64,000 nucleotides of DNA from Zobellella iuensis (GTDB lineage Bacteria; Pseudomonadota; Gammaproteobacteria; Enterobacterales; Aeromonadaceae). Shown here in pieces: positions 44,027 to 52,751 of this stretch. Within the stretch, counting starts at the first letter, position 1, and each line of letters begins with the position of its first letter. The notes below the pieces were generated by a model. That model worked only from the letters and a program-made list of their open reading frames with translations. It ran no database searches and had not been told where the DNA came from. The stretch is taken from contig NZ_JAERTZ010000032.1 in assembly GCF_016746085.1 (NCBI RefSeq), positions 62,001 to 126,000 on the forward strand. The letters are read 5' to 3'. The position numbers and the translations under genes were made by a program.

Positions 44027-45583
44027 ATGAAAAAAGGACTCAACAAAGTAACAGCGGCGCTGCTTGCCGCCGGTTTCGCCTTCAGCCTGCAGGCGGCGGA
44101 CATCACCATCGCCTACGACTCGGATCCCACCTCCATGGATCCCCACGAGCAGTTGTCGGGCCAGACCCTGGAAATGTCCCACCTGCTGTTTGACCCCCTG
44201 GTGCGCTGGACCAAGGACTTCGACTTCGAACCCCGGCTGGCGGAGAAGTGGGAGCGTCTTGACGAAGAGACCATGCGCTTCCACCTGCGCAAGGGCGTCA
44301 AGTTCCACAGCGGCAACGAGCTGACCGCCGACGACGTGATCTGGACCTTCAACCGGCTGAAGGAATCCCCCGACTTCAAGGCCATCTTCGAGCCCTTCGC
44401 CGAGGCGGTGAAGGTGGATGAGCACACCGTGGATCTGGTGACCACAGGGCCCTTCCCGCTGGTGCTGAACACAGTGACCTACCTGTTCCCGATGGACTCC
44501 AAGTTCTACAGCGGCACCACCGAGGACGGCAAGGACAAGGCGGAAGTGGTCAAGCACGGCAGCTCCTTCGCCTCCACCCAGGTGTCGGGCACCGGCCCCT
44601 TCAAGCTTAAGTTCCGCCAGCAGGGCGTGAAGGTGGAATACGAGCGCAACGCCGACTACTGGGACACCGGTTCCCCCGGCAACGTGGATAAGATTACCCT
44701 GGTGCCGATCAAGGAAGACGCCACCCGGGTAGCCGCCCTGCTGGCCGGCGACGTGGACTTTATCAAGCCGGTGTCCCCCAACGATCACGACAGGGTCAAG
44801 GCCGCCGCCAACGTCAAGCTGGTGACCGAGCCGGGTACCCGCATCATCACCTTCCAGCTCAACCAGGACCGCTTCGAGCCGTTCAAGGACGTGCGGGTAC
44901 GCCAGGCGGTGAACTATGCCATCAACCAGGACGGCATAGTCCAGCGCATCATGCGCGGCTTCGCCACCACCGCCGGCCAGCAGCCGCCCGCCGGTTACTT
45001 CGGCCACAACCCCGAACTGGTGCCGCTGTTCGATCTGGACAAGGCCAAGCAGCTGATGGAGGAGGCCGGCTACAAAGACGGCTTCAAGATCAGCATGATC
45101 GCCCCCAACAACCGCTACGTGAACGACTTCCGTATCGCCGAGGCGGCGAAGGCGATGCTGGCGCGCATCAATATCGAGGTGGATCTGAAGACCATGCCGG
45201 TGGCCCAGTACTGGCCCGAGTTCGACAAGTGCGACGCCGACATGCTGATGATCGGCTGGCACTCGGACACCGAGGACACTGCCAACTTCTCGGAATTCCT
45301 GACCATGACCCGCAACAACGAAACCGGTCGTGGCCAGTACAACTGCGGCCATTACGCCAATGCCAAGCTGGACGGCCTGATCGAGGCGGCCAACCTGGAA
45401 ACCGACCTGCCCAAGCGGGAAGCCATGCTGCAGCAGGCCGAGCGCATCCTCTATGACGACGCCGCCTTCGTGCCGCTGCACTGGCAGAACCTGGCCTGGG
45501 GCGCACGCAACAACCTGGAGGCCGAGGCCATCGTCAACGCCATGGACTTCCCCTACCTGGGCGACCTGGTGGTGAAGGAGTAA
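44027..45583 (+). CDS. Periplasmic binding protein, family 5 (peptide/opine type)
   Basis: The 518-aa solute-binding protein begins with a signal peptide (MKKGLNKVTAALLAAGFAFSLQA, cleavage before AD). The mature protein matches SBP family 5: DPTSMDPHEQLSGQTLEMSHLLFDPLVRW, FHLRKGVKFHSGNELTADDVIWTFNRL, DVRVRQAVNYAINQDGIV and late SDTEDTANFSEFL. There is no lipobox cysteine, so it is soluble in the periplasm. It lies 20 nt after the ATPase gene. The ligand could be peptides, a metal chelate or another small organic molecule. Confidence 0.93.
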   Translation: MKKGLNKVTAALLAAGFAFSLQAADITIAYDSDPTSMDPHEQLSGQTLEMSHLLFDPLVRWTKDFDFEPRLAEKWERLDEETMRFHLRKGVKFHSGNELTADDVIWTFNRLKESPDFKAIFEPFAEAVKVDEHTVDLVTTGPFPLVLNTVTYLFPMDSKFYSGTTEDGKDKAEVVKHGSSFASTQVSGTGPFKLKFRQQGVKVEYERNADYWDTGSPGNVDKITLVPIKEDATRVAALLAGDVDFIKPVSPNDHDRVKAAANVKLVTEPGTRIITFQLNQDRFEPFKDVRVRQAVNYAINQDGIVQRIMRGFATTAGQQPPAGYFGHNPELVPLFDLDKAKQLMEEAGYKDGFKISMIAPNNRYVNDFRIAEAAKAMLARINIEVDLKTMPVAQYWPEFDKCDADMLMIGWHSDTEDTANFSEFLTMTRNNETGRGQYNCGHYANAKLDGLIEAANLETDLPKREAMLQQAERILYDDAAFVPLHWQNLAWGARNNLEAEAIVNAMDFPYLGDLVVKE

Positions 45584-45902
45584 TGCGGCAGGGAGCGGGA
45601 ATGAGATCGTAGTAGCAATGCGCTCGCTCAGGACTGCTCTTAGGTATTTAAGGCGTCACCCCCGCGCAGGCGGGGGTCCATGTGTTGTTGCCAGTTCCTC
45701 GGTATTCACGGGAAAGTGCAACGGGCTCTGGATACCCGCCTTCGCGGGCATGACACCGTAAATTGTGACCTCCTTCCCAGGCTCCGCGTGGGCAGGCAGG
45801 GGAATGACGAGAACGAATATTCCTCGTCCGGCTTCGGCACAGCCCGGATCCTTTCGCGCGACCCTGGTCGCGATGAGTCAATTACAAGGAAACTATCAGG
45901 TC
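45584..45902. other. REP-containing spacer inside the importer operon
   Basis: This 319-nt gap splits the importer genes: ATPase and binding protein before it, both permeases after it. It holds a REP/BIME element at 45654-45755 and no supported gene. A 5' extension of the permease frame runs through part of it without a good start. Confidence 0.65.
45654..45755. repeat. REP/BIME element within importer operon
   Basis: CGTCACCCCCGCGCAGGCGGG and the inverted GGATACCCGCCTTCGCGGGC flank ~55 nt. It belongs to the same family as the elements at 38815 and 41494. Placed between the binding-protein and permease genes, it could stabilise the upstream mRNA and lower permease expression. Confidence 0.8.
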
Positions 45903-46877
45903 ATGTTGACGTTTTTACTGAAACGGGTGTTCCAGGCCCTGATCGTGATGTTTGTCATCAGCCTGGTGGCCTTTTCCATCCAGGACAACCTGGGCGACCC
46001 CCTGCGCGAGCTGGTGGGGCAGTCGGTATCGGAAGAGGTGCGCCAGCAAATGCGGACCGAGATGGGGCTGAACGATCCCTTCCTGGTCAAGTACGGGCGC
46101 TTCGTCGGCAACGCGCTGCGGGGCGACTTCGGCACGTCCTATTTCTTCAAGCAGCCGACCCTGGAGGTGATCTTCCAGAAGCTGCCGGCCACCCTCGAGC
46201 TGGTGTTCTGCGCCAGCCTGATCATCATCGCCCTGAGCATACCGCTGGGGGTGTATTCGGCCATCAAGCCCAGATCCTTCCTGTCCAAGGCGATCATGGG
46301 GGTGAGTATCATCGGCATTTCGGTGCCGGTGTTCCTCACCGCCATCCTGTTGATGTACGTGTTTTCCATCGAGCTCGGCTGGCTGCCCGCCTACGGCCGG
46401 GGCACCACCACCAGCCCGTTGGGGTGGGACTCGGGGCTGTTCAACTGGCAGGGTGTCCGTAACCTGATACTGCCGAGCATAGCGCTGTCGTCCATCATGC
46501 TGCCGCTGTTCATCCGCCTGGTACGCTCCGAGATGCTGGAGCAACTGAGTGCCGAATACGTCAAGTTCGCCTGGGCCAAGGGCCTGGCCAAATACCGTAT
46601 CTGGTTTATCCACGCCCTGAAGAACACCCTGCTGCCGCTGATCACCGTGGGCGGGGTGCAAATCGGCACCATGGTGGCCTACACCATACTCACCGAGACG
46701 GTGTTCCAGTGGCCGGGCATAGGGCTGCTGTTCCTCGAGTCCATCAACCGGGTGGACACGCCGCTGATCACCACCTACGTGATTTTCGTCGGCTTTATCT
46801 TCGTGGTGACCAACACCATCGTCGATTTGATCTACGGCCTGATCAACCCCACCGTCAACCTGGCTGCCAAGGGATGA
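45903..46877 (+). CDS. Peptide-type ABC permease, DppB-like
   Basis: The 324-aa inner-membrane protein starts MLTFLLKRVFQALIVMFVISLVAFSI, the usual DppB/OppB N-terminal helix. It then has DPLRELVGQSVSEEVRQQMRTEMGLNDPFLVKYGRFVGNALRGDFGTSYFF and about five more helices. The EAA-loop is near EYVKFAWAKGLAKYRIWFIHALKNTLLPLITVGGVQIG. I start at 45903 because it gives the family N-terminus. The stop overlaps the next permease's ATG (ATGA), so the two are translationally coupled. Confidence 0.94.
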   Translation: MLTFLLKRVFQALIVMFVISLVAFSIQDNLGDPLRELVGQSVSEEVRQQMRTEMGLNDPFLVKYGRFVGNALRGDFGTSYFFKQPTLEVIFQKLPATLELVFCASLIIIALSIPLGVYSAIKPRSFLSKAIMGVSIIGISVPVFLTAILLMYVFSIELGWLPAYGRGTTTSPLGWDSGLFNWQGVRNLILPSIALSSIMLPLFIRLVRSEMLEQLSAEYVKFAWAKGLAKYRIWFIHALKNTLLPLITVGGVQIGTMVAYTILTETVFQWPGIGLLFLESINRVDTPLITTYVIFVGFIFVVTNTIVDLIYGLINPTVNLAAKG

Positions 46878-47818
46878 GCACCATGAATACAGACGTCAGC
46901 CTGAGCCGCTGGGCCCGCTTCAAGCGGTCGGATTTTTTGTACCACTTCCTGCGCGACAAGGTCGCCATGGTCAGCTTCGCGGTGTTCGTGGCGCTGGCGG
47001 CGGCGGCTTTTTTGTCGCCGCTGGTCGCCCCCCACAACCCCTACGATCTGGCCACCATCGACATCCTCGACTCCGAACTGCCGCCGAGCTGGCTGTCGGG
47101 CGGCGACGAGCGCTTTATGCTCGGCACCGACGTGCAGGGCCGCGATATCTTCAGCACCATCCTCTACGGCTCCCGGGTATCGCTGATGATCGGCCTGGGC
47201 GCGGTGGCACTGCAACTGGCCCTCGGCATCGTGGTGGGGCTGTCCGCCGGCTACTTCGGCGGGCGCATCGACAACTTCCTGATGCGCATCGCCGACGTGC
47301 AGCTGTCCTTCTCCACCATGATGGTGGCCATCATCGTCTCGGCGGTGTTCCAGGCCACCCTGGGCGCCGATTTCTACGCCCAGTACGCGGTGCTGATGCT
47401 GGTGGTGATCATCGGCCTGGCCGAATGGCCCCAGTACGCCCGCACCATTCGCGCCACCGTGCTGGCGGAGAAGAAGAAGGAATACGTGGAGGCGGCCCAG
47501 GTGATGGGCTTCAAGTCCATGCGCATCATGTTCCGCCATATCCTGCCCAACTGCCTGTCGCCGATACTGGTTATCTCCACGGTGCAGGTGGCCAACGCCA
47601 TCATGAGCGAGGCGGCGCTGTCCTTCCTCGGCCTCGGCATGCCGGTGGACAAGCCCTCGCTGGGGTCGCTTATCAGCATGGGCTTCAGCTACATCTTCTC
47701 CGGCTCCTGGTGGATCACCGCCTTCCCCGGCATCTACCTGGTGGTGTTGGTACTGGTGATCAATCTGCTCGGCGACTGGTTGCGGGACGTGTTCAATCCC
47801 AAGATCTACAAGGGATAA
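46874..47818 (+). CDS. Peptide-type ABC permease, DppC-like
   Basis: The 314-aa protein has the DppC/OppC pattern: a basic N-terminus (RWARFKRSDFLYHFLRDKVAM), first helix MVSFAVFVALAAAAFLSP, and the periplasmic HNPYDLATIDILD with GTDVQGRDIFSTILYGSRVSL. The EAA-type loop is EYVEAAQVMGFKSMRIMFRHILPNCLSPILV. The start overlaps the previous stop; an ATG three codons later is also possible. With its partner it forms the translocation channel of the importer. Confidence 0.94.
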   Translation: MSTMNTDVSLSRWARFKRSDFLYHFLRDKVAMVSFAVFVALAAAAFLSPLVAPHNPYDLATIDILDSELPPSWLSGGDERFMLGTDVQGRDIFSTILYGSRVSLMIGLGAVALQLALGIVVGLSAGYFGGRIDNFLMRIADVQLSFSTMMVAIIVSAVFQATLGADFYAQYAVLMLVVIIGLAEWPQYARTIRATVLAEKKKEYVEAAQVMGFKSMRIMFRHILPNCLSPILVISTVQVANAIMSEAALSFLGLGMPVDKPSLGSLISMGFSYIFSGSWWITAFPGIYLVVLVLVINLLGDWLRDVFNPKIYKG

Positions 47819-48019
47819 ACCTCTGGCAGAGGCGGCTTAAGGACGGTGACTGGGGATTTGGAACTCTTGCCCAATCCCCCATCGCCTGGCGGATCGCGCG
47901 GCGGGTGTTGTGCCTACCAGGGGCGGCGTCAAGGTAGCGGCCGGTAATCTGATGCATTGGCACAGGTGCGGCGTTATGATCGGCGTTTTTCCCCAGTTCG
48001 GAACAACGGAGCCCCCGCC

Positions 48020-49375
48020 TTGCTGACCCTGCTGTTCAACCGTTTTCCCGCTCTTTCCCGCCAACGCCTGTCCGGCGGGCTGATCCTGCTTTCCATGGCG
48101 GTGGTGGCCGCCGATCTGCTGGGGCTCCCGGTGGAGCGAACCTGGGCCGGGGCGGGGTACTGGGCGGCGGCGGCCTTGTTGTGGCCGGGGCTGGCCCGAC
48201 GCAACCGCATCCAGGCACTGCTGTTGCTGGCCGTTGGCGGGCTTTGCCTGGCCTGGAGCGTCCGGCAGGGGGCGGCAGTGGAGTTGGGGCGGATTGTTTC
48301 CAGCAACAGCGGCCTGCTTTCCATGCTGGTGGCGGTGAGTTTTCTTGGCCTGGTGAGCCGGCCCGCAGGCGAAAGCGAAGAGCGGCTGCCGCGGGGGAGG
48401 CGGGCGGTGGCCTCTACCCTGGGGGCGGTGCACCTGTTTGGCTCCGTCATCAACCTGTCGTCGGTGTTCATCATCGGTGATCGCCTGGCCCGGCAGGGCA
48501 ACCTGAGCCGGGAACAGTCGATAGTGCTGATCCGGGGCTTTACCGCCGCCGCCTTCTGGTCGCCATTTTTCGCCGCCATGGCGGTGGCGCTGAGCGTGGC
48601 GCCCGGGGCGCACCTGGCCAGCCTCTGGCTGGTGAGTATGCCGCTGGCCTTGTTGGGGCTGGGCCTGACCTTCTGGCAGCTGTGCCGGCAGCAAGGCGAA
48701 GAGGCGGCGCCGGTGGGAGATTTTACCGGCTACCCCCTGCATCCGGGCGGAGTCTGGCTGCCGGCCCTGCTGGCGGCGGCGGTGCTGCTGCTGCATCAGC
48801 TGTGGCCGGCCTTGTCCATTCTGGCGGTGATCACCCTGCTGGCCCCGGCGCTCAGCCTGTTGGTGCTGTTCGGTGCCAGGCGCTCGCCGTTGGCGGCCCT
48901 GGGGCGGCTGGTGAACGGCCGTCTGCCCCAAATGGGCAACGAGCTGGCGCTGTTTCTCGCCGCCGGGGTGCTGGGTTACGGCCTGGAAACCCTGATCGTT
49001 ACCTGGGGCGGTACCCTGCCGCTGCAGGGCTTTGGTGCCCTGGAGGCGAGCCTGACCTACCTGGCTACTGTGCTGCTGTCGCTGCTGGGCATTCATCCCA
49101 TCATCTGCATCGCGCTGGCGGGATCGGTGCTGGCGCCGTTGTCACCCGACCATACCCTGCTGGCGCTGGTGTTTCTGTCGTCCTGGGCGGTGGGCACCGC
49201 CACCGGGCCCCTGTCCGGCATCAACCTGGCGTTTCAGGGGCGCTACGGGGTGGATTCGTTCCGCATCATGCGCTGGAACCTGGGCTACCTGGGGCTGATG
49301 TCGGTGCTGGTGGTGCTGGCCATCTGGCTGCTGGCCGCCTTGCTCGACTACCAGGCCGCCAGCGGCGGCGCATAA
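48020..49375 (+). CDS. Multi-pass membrane protein, transporter-like, unassigned
   Basis: The ~451-aa protein has about eleven hydrophobic segments in two halves and ends inside a membrane-proximal helix. Conserved-looking stretches are HLFGSVINLSSVFIIGDRLARQG, FTAAAFWSPFFAAMAVALS and LGIHPIICIALAGSVLAPLSPDHTLLALVFLSSWAVGTATGPLSGINLAFQGRYGVDSFR. Polar/Gly-rich breaks within helices resemble ion-coupled transporters of the ArsB/NhaD/CitMHS kind, but I cannot place it firmly. I choose the TTG at 48020 (GGAG 9 nt upstream); a TTG at 47957 is the alternative. It appears monocistronic. Confidence 0.7.
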   Translation: MLTLLFNRFPALSRQRLSGGLILLSMAVVAADLLGLPVERTWAGAGYWAAAALLWPGLARRNRIQALLLLAVGGLCLAWSVRQGAAVELGRIVSSNSGLLSMLVAVSFLGLVSRPAGESEERLPRGRRAVASTLGAVHLFGSVINLSSVFIIGDRLARQGNLSREQSIVLIRGFTAAAFWSPFFAAMAVALSVAPGAHLASLWLVSMPLALLGLGLTFWQLCRQQGEEAAPVGDFTGYPLHPGGVWLPALLAAAVLLLHQLWPALSILAVITLLAPALSLLVLFGARRSPLAALGRLVNGRLPQMGNELALFLAAGVLGYGLETLIVTWGGTLPLQGFGALEASLTYLATVLLSLLGIHPIICIALAGSVLAPLSPDHTLLALVFLSSWAVGTATGPLSGINLAFQGRYGVDSFRIMRWNLGYLGLMSVLVVLAIWLLAALLDYQAASGGA

Positions 49376-49433
49376 GCCGCTCCCGATAGGCCGGATGTTG
49401 TTCGAAAAATGCGCGCTCCTGCATTCTGGCCAT

Positions 49434-49462
49434 TTGCGCGCGCCAGGGTTCTACTGCATAAT
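49434..49462 (+). promoter_or_regulatory. Sigma-70-like promoter for the EF-G gene
   Basis: TTGCGC (49434-49439) and CATAAT (49457-49462) are separated by 17 nt and lie 85 nt upstream of the fusA-type start codon. The -10 is five of six, the -35 only three of six. Confidence 0.4.
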
Positions 49463-49547
49463 GTGCGCCTCGAAAACTGATGTGCGGTGTGTCGGTACTC
49501 TTCACATGCTCCGTCTACTTCTTCAATCAACCATATAAAGTTGCATC

Positions 49548-51641
49548 ATGTCCGAATTATCCAAATACAGAAACATTGGTATCTTTGCTCACGTTGACGC
49601 GGGCAAAACCACGACCACCGAACGTATCCTCAAGCTGACCGGCAAGATCCATAAACTGGGTGAAGTACATGACGGTGAATCTACCACCGACTTCATGGAG
49701 CAGGAAGCCGAGCGGGGTATCACCATCCAGTCCGCGGCCGTCAGCTGCTTCTGGAAAGACCACCGCTTCAACGTTATCGACACCCCTGGACACGTTGACT
49801 TCACCGTTGAAGTTTACCGCTCCCTGAAAGTGCTGGACGGCGGTATCGGCGTATTCTGTGGTTCCGGCGGCGTTGAGCCCCAGTCCGAAACCAACTGGCG
49901 CTATGCCAACGAATCCGGCGTTGCCCGTATCATCTTCGTCAACAAGCTGGACCGTATCGGTGCCGACTTCCTGCGCGTGGTTCAGCAAACCCGCGACGTG
50001 CTGGCCGCCAACCCGGTAGTCATGGTGCTGCCCATCGGTATCGAAGACGAGTTCAAGGGTGTGGTCGACCTGCTGACCCGCAAGGCCTATGTCTGGGACG
50101 AGAGCGGTGATCCCGACAAGTACACCGTTGAAGACGTGCCGGCCGACATGGTCGACCTGGTGGAAGAATACCGTGAAAAACTGATCGAAAGCGCCGTAGA
50201 GCAGGACGACGACCTGATGGAAGCCTACATGGAAGGTGAAGAGCCCTCCATCGAAGACATCAAGCGTTGCATCCGCAAGGGTACCCGCACCATGGCCCTG
50301 TTCCCGGCCTTCTGTGGTTCCGCGTTCAAGAACAAGGGCATGCAGCTGGTGCTGGACGCCGTTATCGATTACCTGCCGAGCCCGACCGAAGTCGACCCGC
50401 AGCCGCTGACCGACGAAGAAGGCACCGAAACCGGTGAATTCGCCATCGTTGACGCGGATGCCCCGCTGAAGGCCCTGGCGTTCAAGATCATGGACGACCG
50501 TTTCGGCGCCCTGACCTTCGTGCGCATCTACTCCGGCCGCATCAAGAAGGGTGACACCATCCTCAACAGCGCCACCGGCAAGACCGAGCGGGTTGGCCGC
50601 ATGGTGGAAATGCACGCCGACCAGCGTACCGACCTGGAATCCGCCCAGGCCGGCGACATCATCGCCATCATCGGCATGAAGAACGTGCAGACCGGTCACA
50701 CCCTGTGTGACGTCAAGCACCCCTGCACCCTGGAAGCCATGGTGTTCCCCGAGCCGGTTATCTCCATTGCCGTTGCACCGAAAGACAAGAACGGCTCCGA
50801 GAAAATGGGTATCGCCATCGGCAAGATGATCGCCGAAGATCCCTCTTTCCGCGTGGAAACCGATATCGATTCCGGTGAAACCATCCTGAAAGGCATGGGC
50901 GAACTGCACCTGGACATCAAGGTCGACATCCTCAAGCGTACCTACGGCGTTGAGCTGATCGTGGGTGAGCCGCAGGTGGCCTACCGCGAAACCATCACTG
51001 CCGAAGTGGAAGACAGCTACACCCACAAGAAGCAGTCCGGTGGTTCCGGTCAGTACGGTAAGATCGACTACATCATCCGTCCGGGCGAGCCGAACACCGG
51101 CTTCGTGTTCAAGTCTTCCGTGGTGGGCGGTAACGTACCCAAGGAATTCTGGCCAGCGGTCGAGAAAGGCTTCGGCAGCATGATGAACACCGGTACCATC
51201 GCCGGCTTCCCGGTGCTGGACGTTGAGTTCGAGCTGACCGACGGTGCCTACCACGCGGTTGACTCCTCGGCCATCGCGTTCGAAATCGCCGCCAAGGGCG
51301 CCTTCCGTCAGTCCATCGCCAAAGCCAAGCCGCAACTGCTGGAGCCGGTGATGAAGGTTGACGTGTTCAGCCCGGAAGACAACGTGGGTGACGTTATCGG
51401 CGACCTGAACCGTCGTCGCGGCATGATCAAGGATCAAAACGCCGGCGTGACCGGTGTGCGCATCAAGGCCGAAGTGCCCCTGTCCGAAATGTTCGGTTAC
51501 ATCGGCTCCCTGCGTACCATGACCTCCGGTCGTGGCCAGTTCTCCATGGAGTTCTCGCACTACACCGCTTGCCCGGCCAACGTAGCCGAGAAAGTGGTTG
51601 TCCAGGTGAAAGAGCGCAAGGCCGCCGAAGGCAAAAAGTAA
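49548..51641 (+). CDS. fusA: Elongation factor G, additional (fusA2-type) copy
   Basis: EF-G translocates tRNA-mRNA on the ribosome and assists recycling, using GTP. The 697-aa protein has G1 [15 protein letters not shown], switch [15 protein letters not shown] (VNKLDRIG) and the five EF-G domains, ending [23 protein letters not shown]. It stands alone, outside the rpsL-rpsG-fusA-tuf operon, as second EF-G genes do in vibrios and relatives. Codon choice differs from its neighbours (more GTT, GGT, CGT, ATC and GAA), as in highly expressed genes. No strong ribosome binding site is seen before the ATG. A good terminator follows. Confidence 0.95.
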   Translation: MSELSKYRNIGIFAHVDAGKTTTTERILKLTGKIHKLGEVHDGESTTDFMEQEAERGITIQSAAVSCFWKDHRFNVIDTPGHVDFTVEVYRSLKVLDGGIGVFCGSGGVEPQSETNWRYANESGVARIIFVNKLDRIGADFLRVVQQTRDVLAANPVVMVLPIGIEDEFKGVVDLLTRKAYVWDESGDPDKYTVEDVPADMVDLVEEYREKLIESAVEQDDDLMEAYMEGEEPSIEDIKRCIRKGTRTMALFPAFCGSAFKNKGMQLVLDAVIDYLPSPTEVDPQPLTDEEGTETGEFAIVDADAPLKALAFKIMDDRFGALTFVRIYSGRIKKGDTILNSATGKTERVGRMVEMHADQRTDLESAQAGDIIAIIGMKNVQTGHTLCDVKHPCTLEAMVFPEPVISIAVAPKDKNGSEKMGIAIGKMIAEDPSFRVETDIDSGETILKGMGELHLDIKVDILKRTYGVELIVGEPQVAYRETITAEVEDSYTHKKQSGGSGQYGKIDYIIRPGEPNTGFVFKSSVVGGNVPKEFWPAVEKGFGSMMNTGTIAGFPVLDVEFELTDGAYHAVDSSAIAFEIAAKGAFRQSIAKAKPQLLEPVMKVDVFSPEDNVGDVIGDLNRRRGMIKDQNAGVTGVRIKAEVPLSEMFGYIGSLRTMTSGRGQFSMEFSHYTACPANVAEKVVVQVKERKAAEGKK

Positions 51642-51668
51642 TGCCGGCGTAAGCCTCTGCATTCAACA

Positions 51669-51697
51669 AAAACCGCTGCCCCGGCAGCGGTTTTTTT
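51669..51697 (+). terminator. Rho-independent terminator of the EF-G gene
   Basis: AAAACCGCTGCC and GGCAGCGGTTTT pair around a CC centre and are followed by further T residues, 27 nt past the stop codon. Confidence 0.9.
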
Positions 51698-51740
51698 ATG
51701 CGTGCGAGGCAAACGGCGCCGGTCTTCCGAAGCGCTTCGC

Positions 51741-52646
51741 CTAGGGTGTTGCCGGCTCCTCCGTAAACATCCGTTTTACCTCCGCCATCACCGCCTCGGC
51801 CACCGGGGTGGGGGAAAAATGGTGGGAGTGGGCCAGCACCAGCCGCTGCGAAGGCAGCGGATTGGCGATGGGGCGGCACACCAGGCGGGCACCGTCTTGG
51901 GTCAGATCCGACAGCGGACGGGTGATCAGCAGGGCGACCCCGAGCCCCTGGGCCACCATGCCGCGCACCATTTCCAGCGAGGTGGTGCGGTAGGCGATAC
52001 GGGGCTCCAGCTGGTATTGCCAGAAGGGCGACATCAGAAACTCCCGGCTGTGCGGCAAGTCGATCTGGATCAGCGCCTCCCCGGCCAGATCCTCCAGTGA
52101 CACGGCCTGCTGCCGGGCCAGCGGATGTGCCGGGGGCAGGGCGGCGTAGAACCGGCACTCCTTGAGCAGCTGCACCCGGGGGCGTTCGGTCATGCCCAGA
52201 TCATAGGTCAGCGCCAGCTCGACCTGGCCGGTGTCCAGCATGCGGCTGATGGAGCCGAGATCCCCCTCGCGCAGTTGTACCTCCACCCCGGGCAGCGTTT
52301 CCCGCAGGCGGCGCAACAGGCCGGGCACATAGGGCGGCCCCAGGGAGCTGAAATAACCGATGGTGATCTGGCCGCGCAACTGTTGCCCGGCATCCTGCGG
52401 CTCGGCGAACATCTCGGCACGGGACAGCAGGGTCCGGGCTTCTTCCAGCTTGCCGCGGCCGAAGGGGGTGATGGCCAGCCCCCGTGGCGGGTTGCGGATA
52501 AACAGCTCGGCCCCCAGCTCGGCTTCCAGGTTGCGCACGATCAGCGAGACCGACGGCTGGGACAGGTGCAGCTGGCGGGCGGCGGCGGCGGTACCGCCGC
52601 TTTCGGCCACCGCCACGAACACCTTGAGTTGATGCAGGGTTATCAC
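51741..52646 (-). CDS. LysR-family transcriptional regulator
   Basis: The 301-aa protein has the N-terminal winged helix-turn-helix (MITLHQLKVFVAVAESGGTAAAARQLHLSQPSVSLIVRNLEAELGAELF) and a C-terminal periplasmic-binding-protein-like effector domain (from ~residue 90, GQITIGYFSSLGPPYVPGLL). It is divergent from the CoA-transferase gene across a 105-nt AT-rich region, the usual LysR geometry, so it probably controls the downstream acyl-CoA/ETF cluster. The inducer is unknown. There may be feedback on its own promoter through the same region. Confidence 0.94.
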   Translation of the reverse strand: MITLHQLKVFVAVAESGGTAAAARQLHLSQPSVSLIVRNLEAELGAELFIRNPPRGLAITPFGRGKLEEARTLLSRAEMFAEPQDAGQQLRGQITIGYFSSLGPPYVPGLLRRLRETLPGVEVQLREGDLGSISRMLDTGQVELALTYDLGMTERPRVQLLKECRFYAALPPAHPLARQQAVSLEDLAGEALIQIDLPHSREFLMSPFWQYQLEPRIAYRTTSLEMVRGMVAQGLGVALLITRPLSDLTQDGARLVCRPIANPLPSQRLVLAHSHHFSPTPVAEAVMAEVKRMFTEEPATP

Positions 52647-52751
52647 TACTAGAAAAATCTATATTTAATATATGTAACTAATATTTTACACAATATTCAC
52701 CCGCTGACAAACTCAGAGCCAAGACTTCACCACCACTCTGAGGCCCATACC
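52647..52751. promoter_or_regulatory. Divergent AT-rich control region, LysR / CoA-transferase
   Basis: This 105-nt spacer is far more AT-rich than its surroundings. It contains TATATTTAATATA (52660-52672, six-base arms around a central T) and two nearby AATATT words. These are reasonable candidates for LysR operator half-sites and overlapping promoters. Confidence 0.5.

Noticed and set aside
45765-45902. N-terminal extension of the DppB-like permease
   Set aside because: The extra residues are not hydrophobic and come from the REP-containing spacer; the family begins at MLTFLLKRVFQ.
49557-51662. 701-aa open frame antisense to the EF-G gene
   Set aside because: Shadow frame; all conserved GTPase motifs are on the plus strand.
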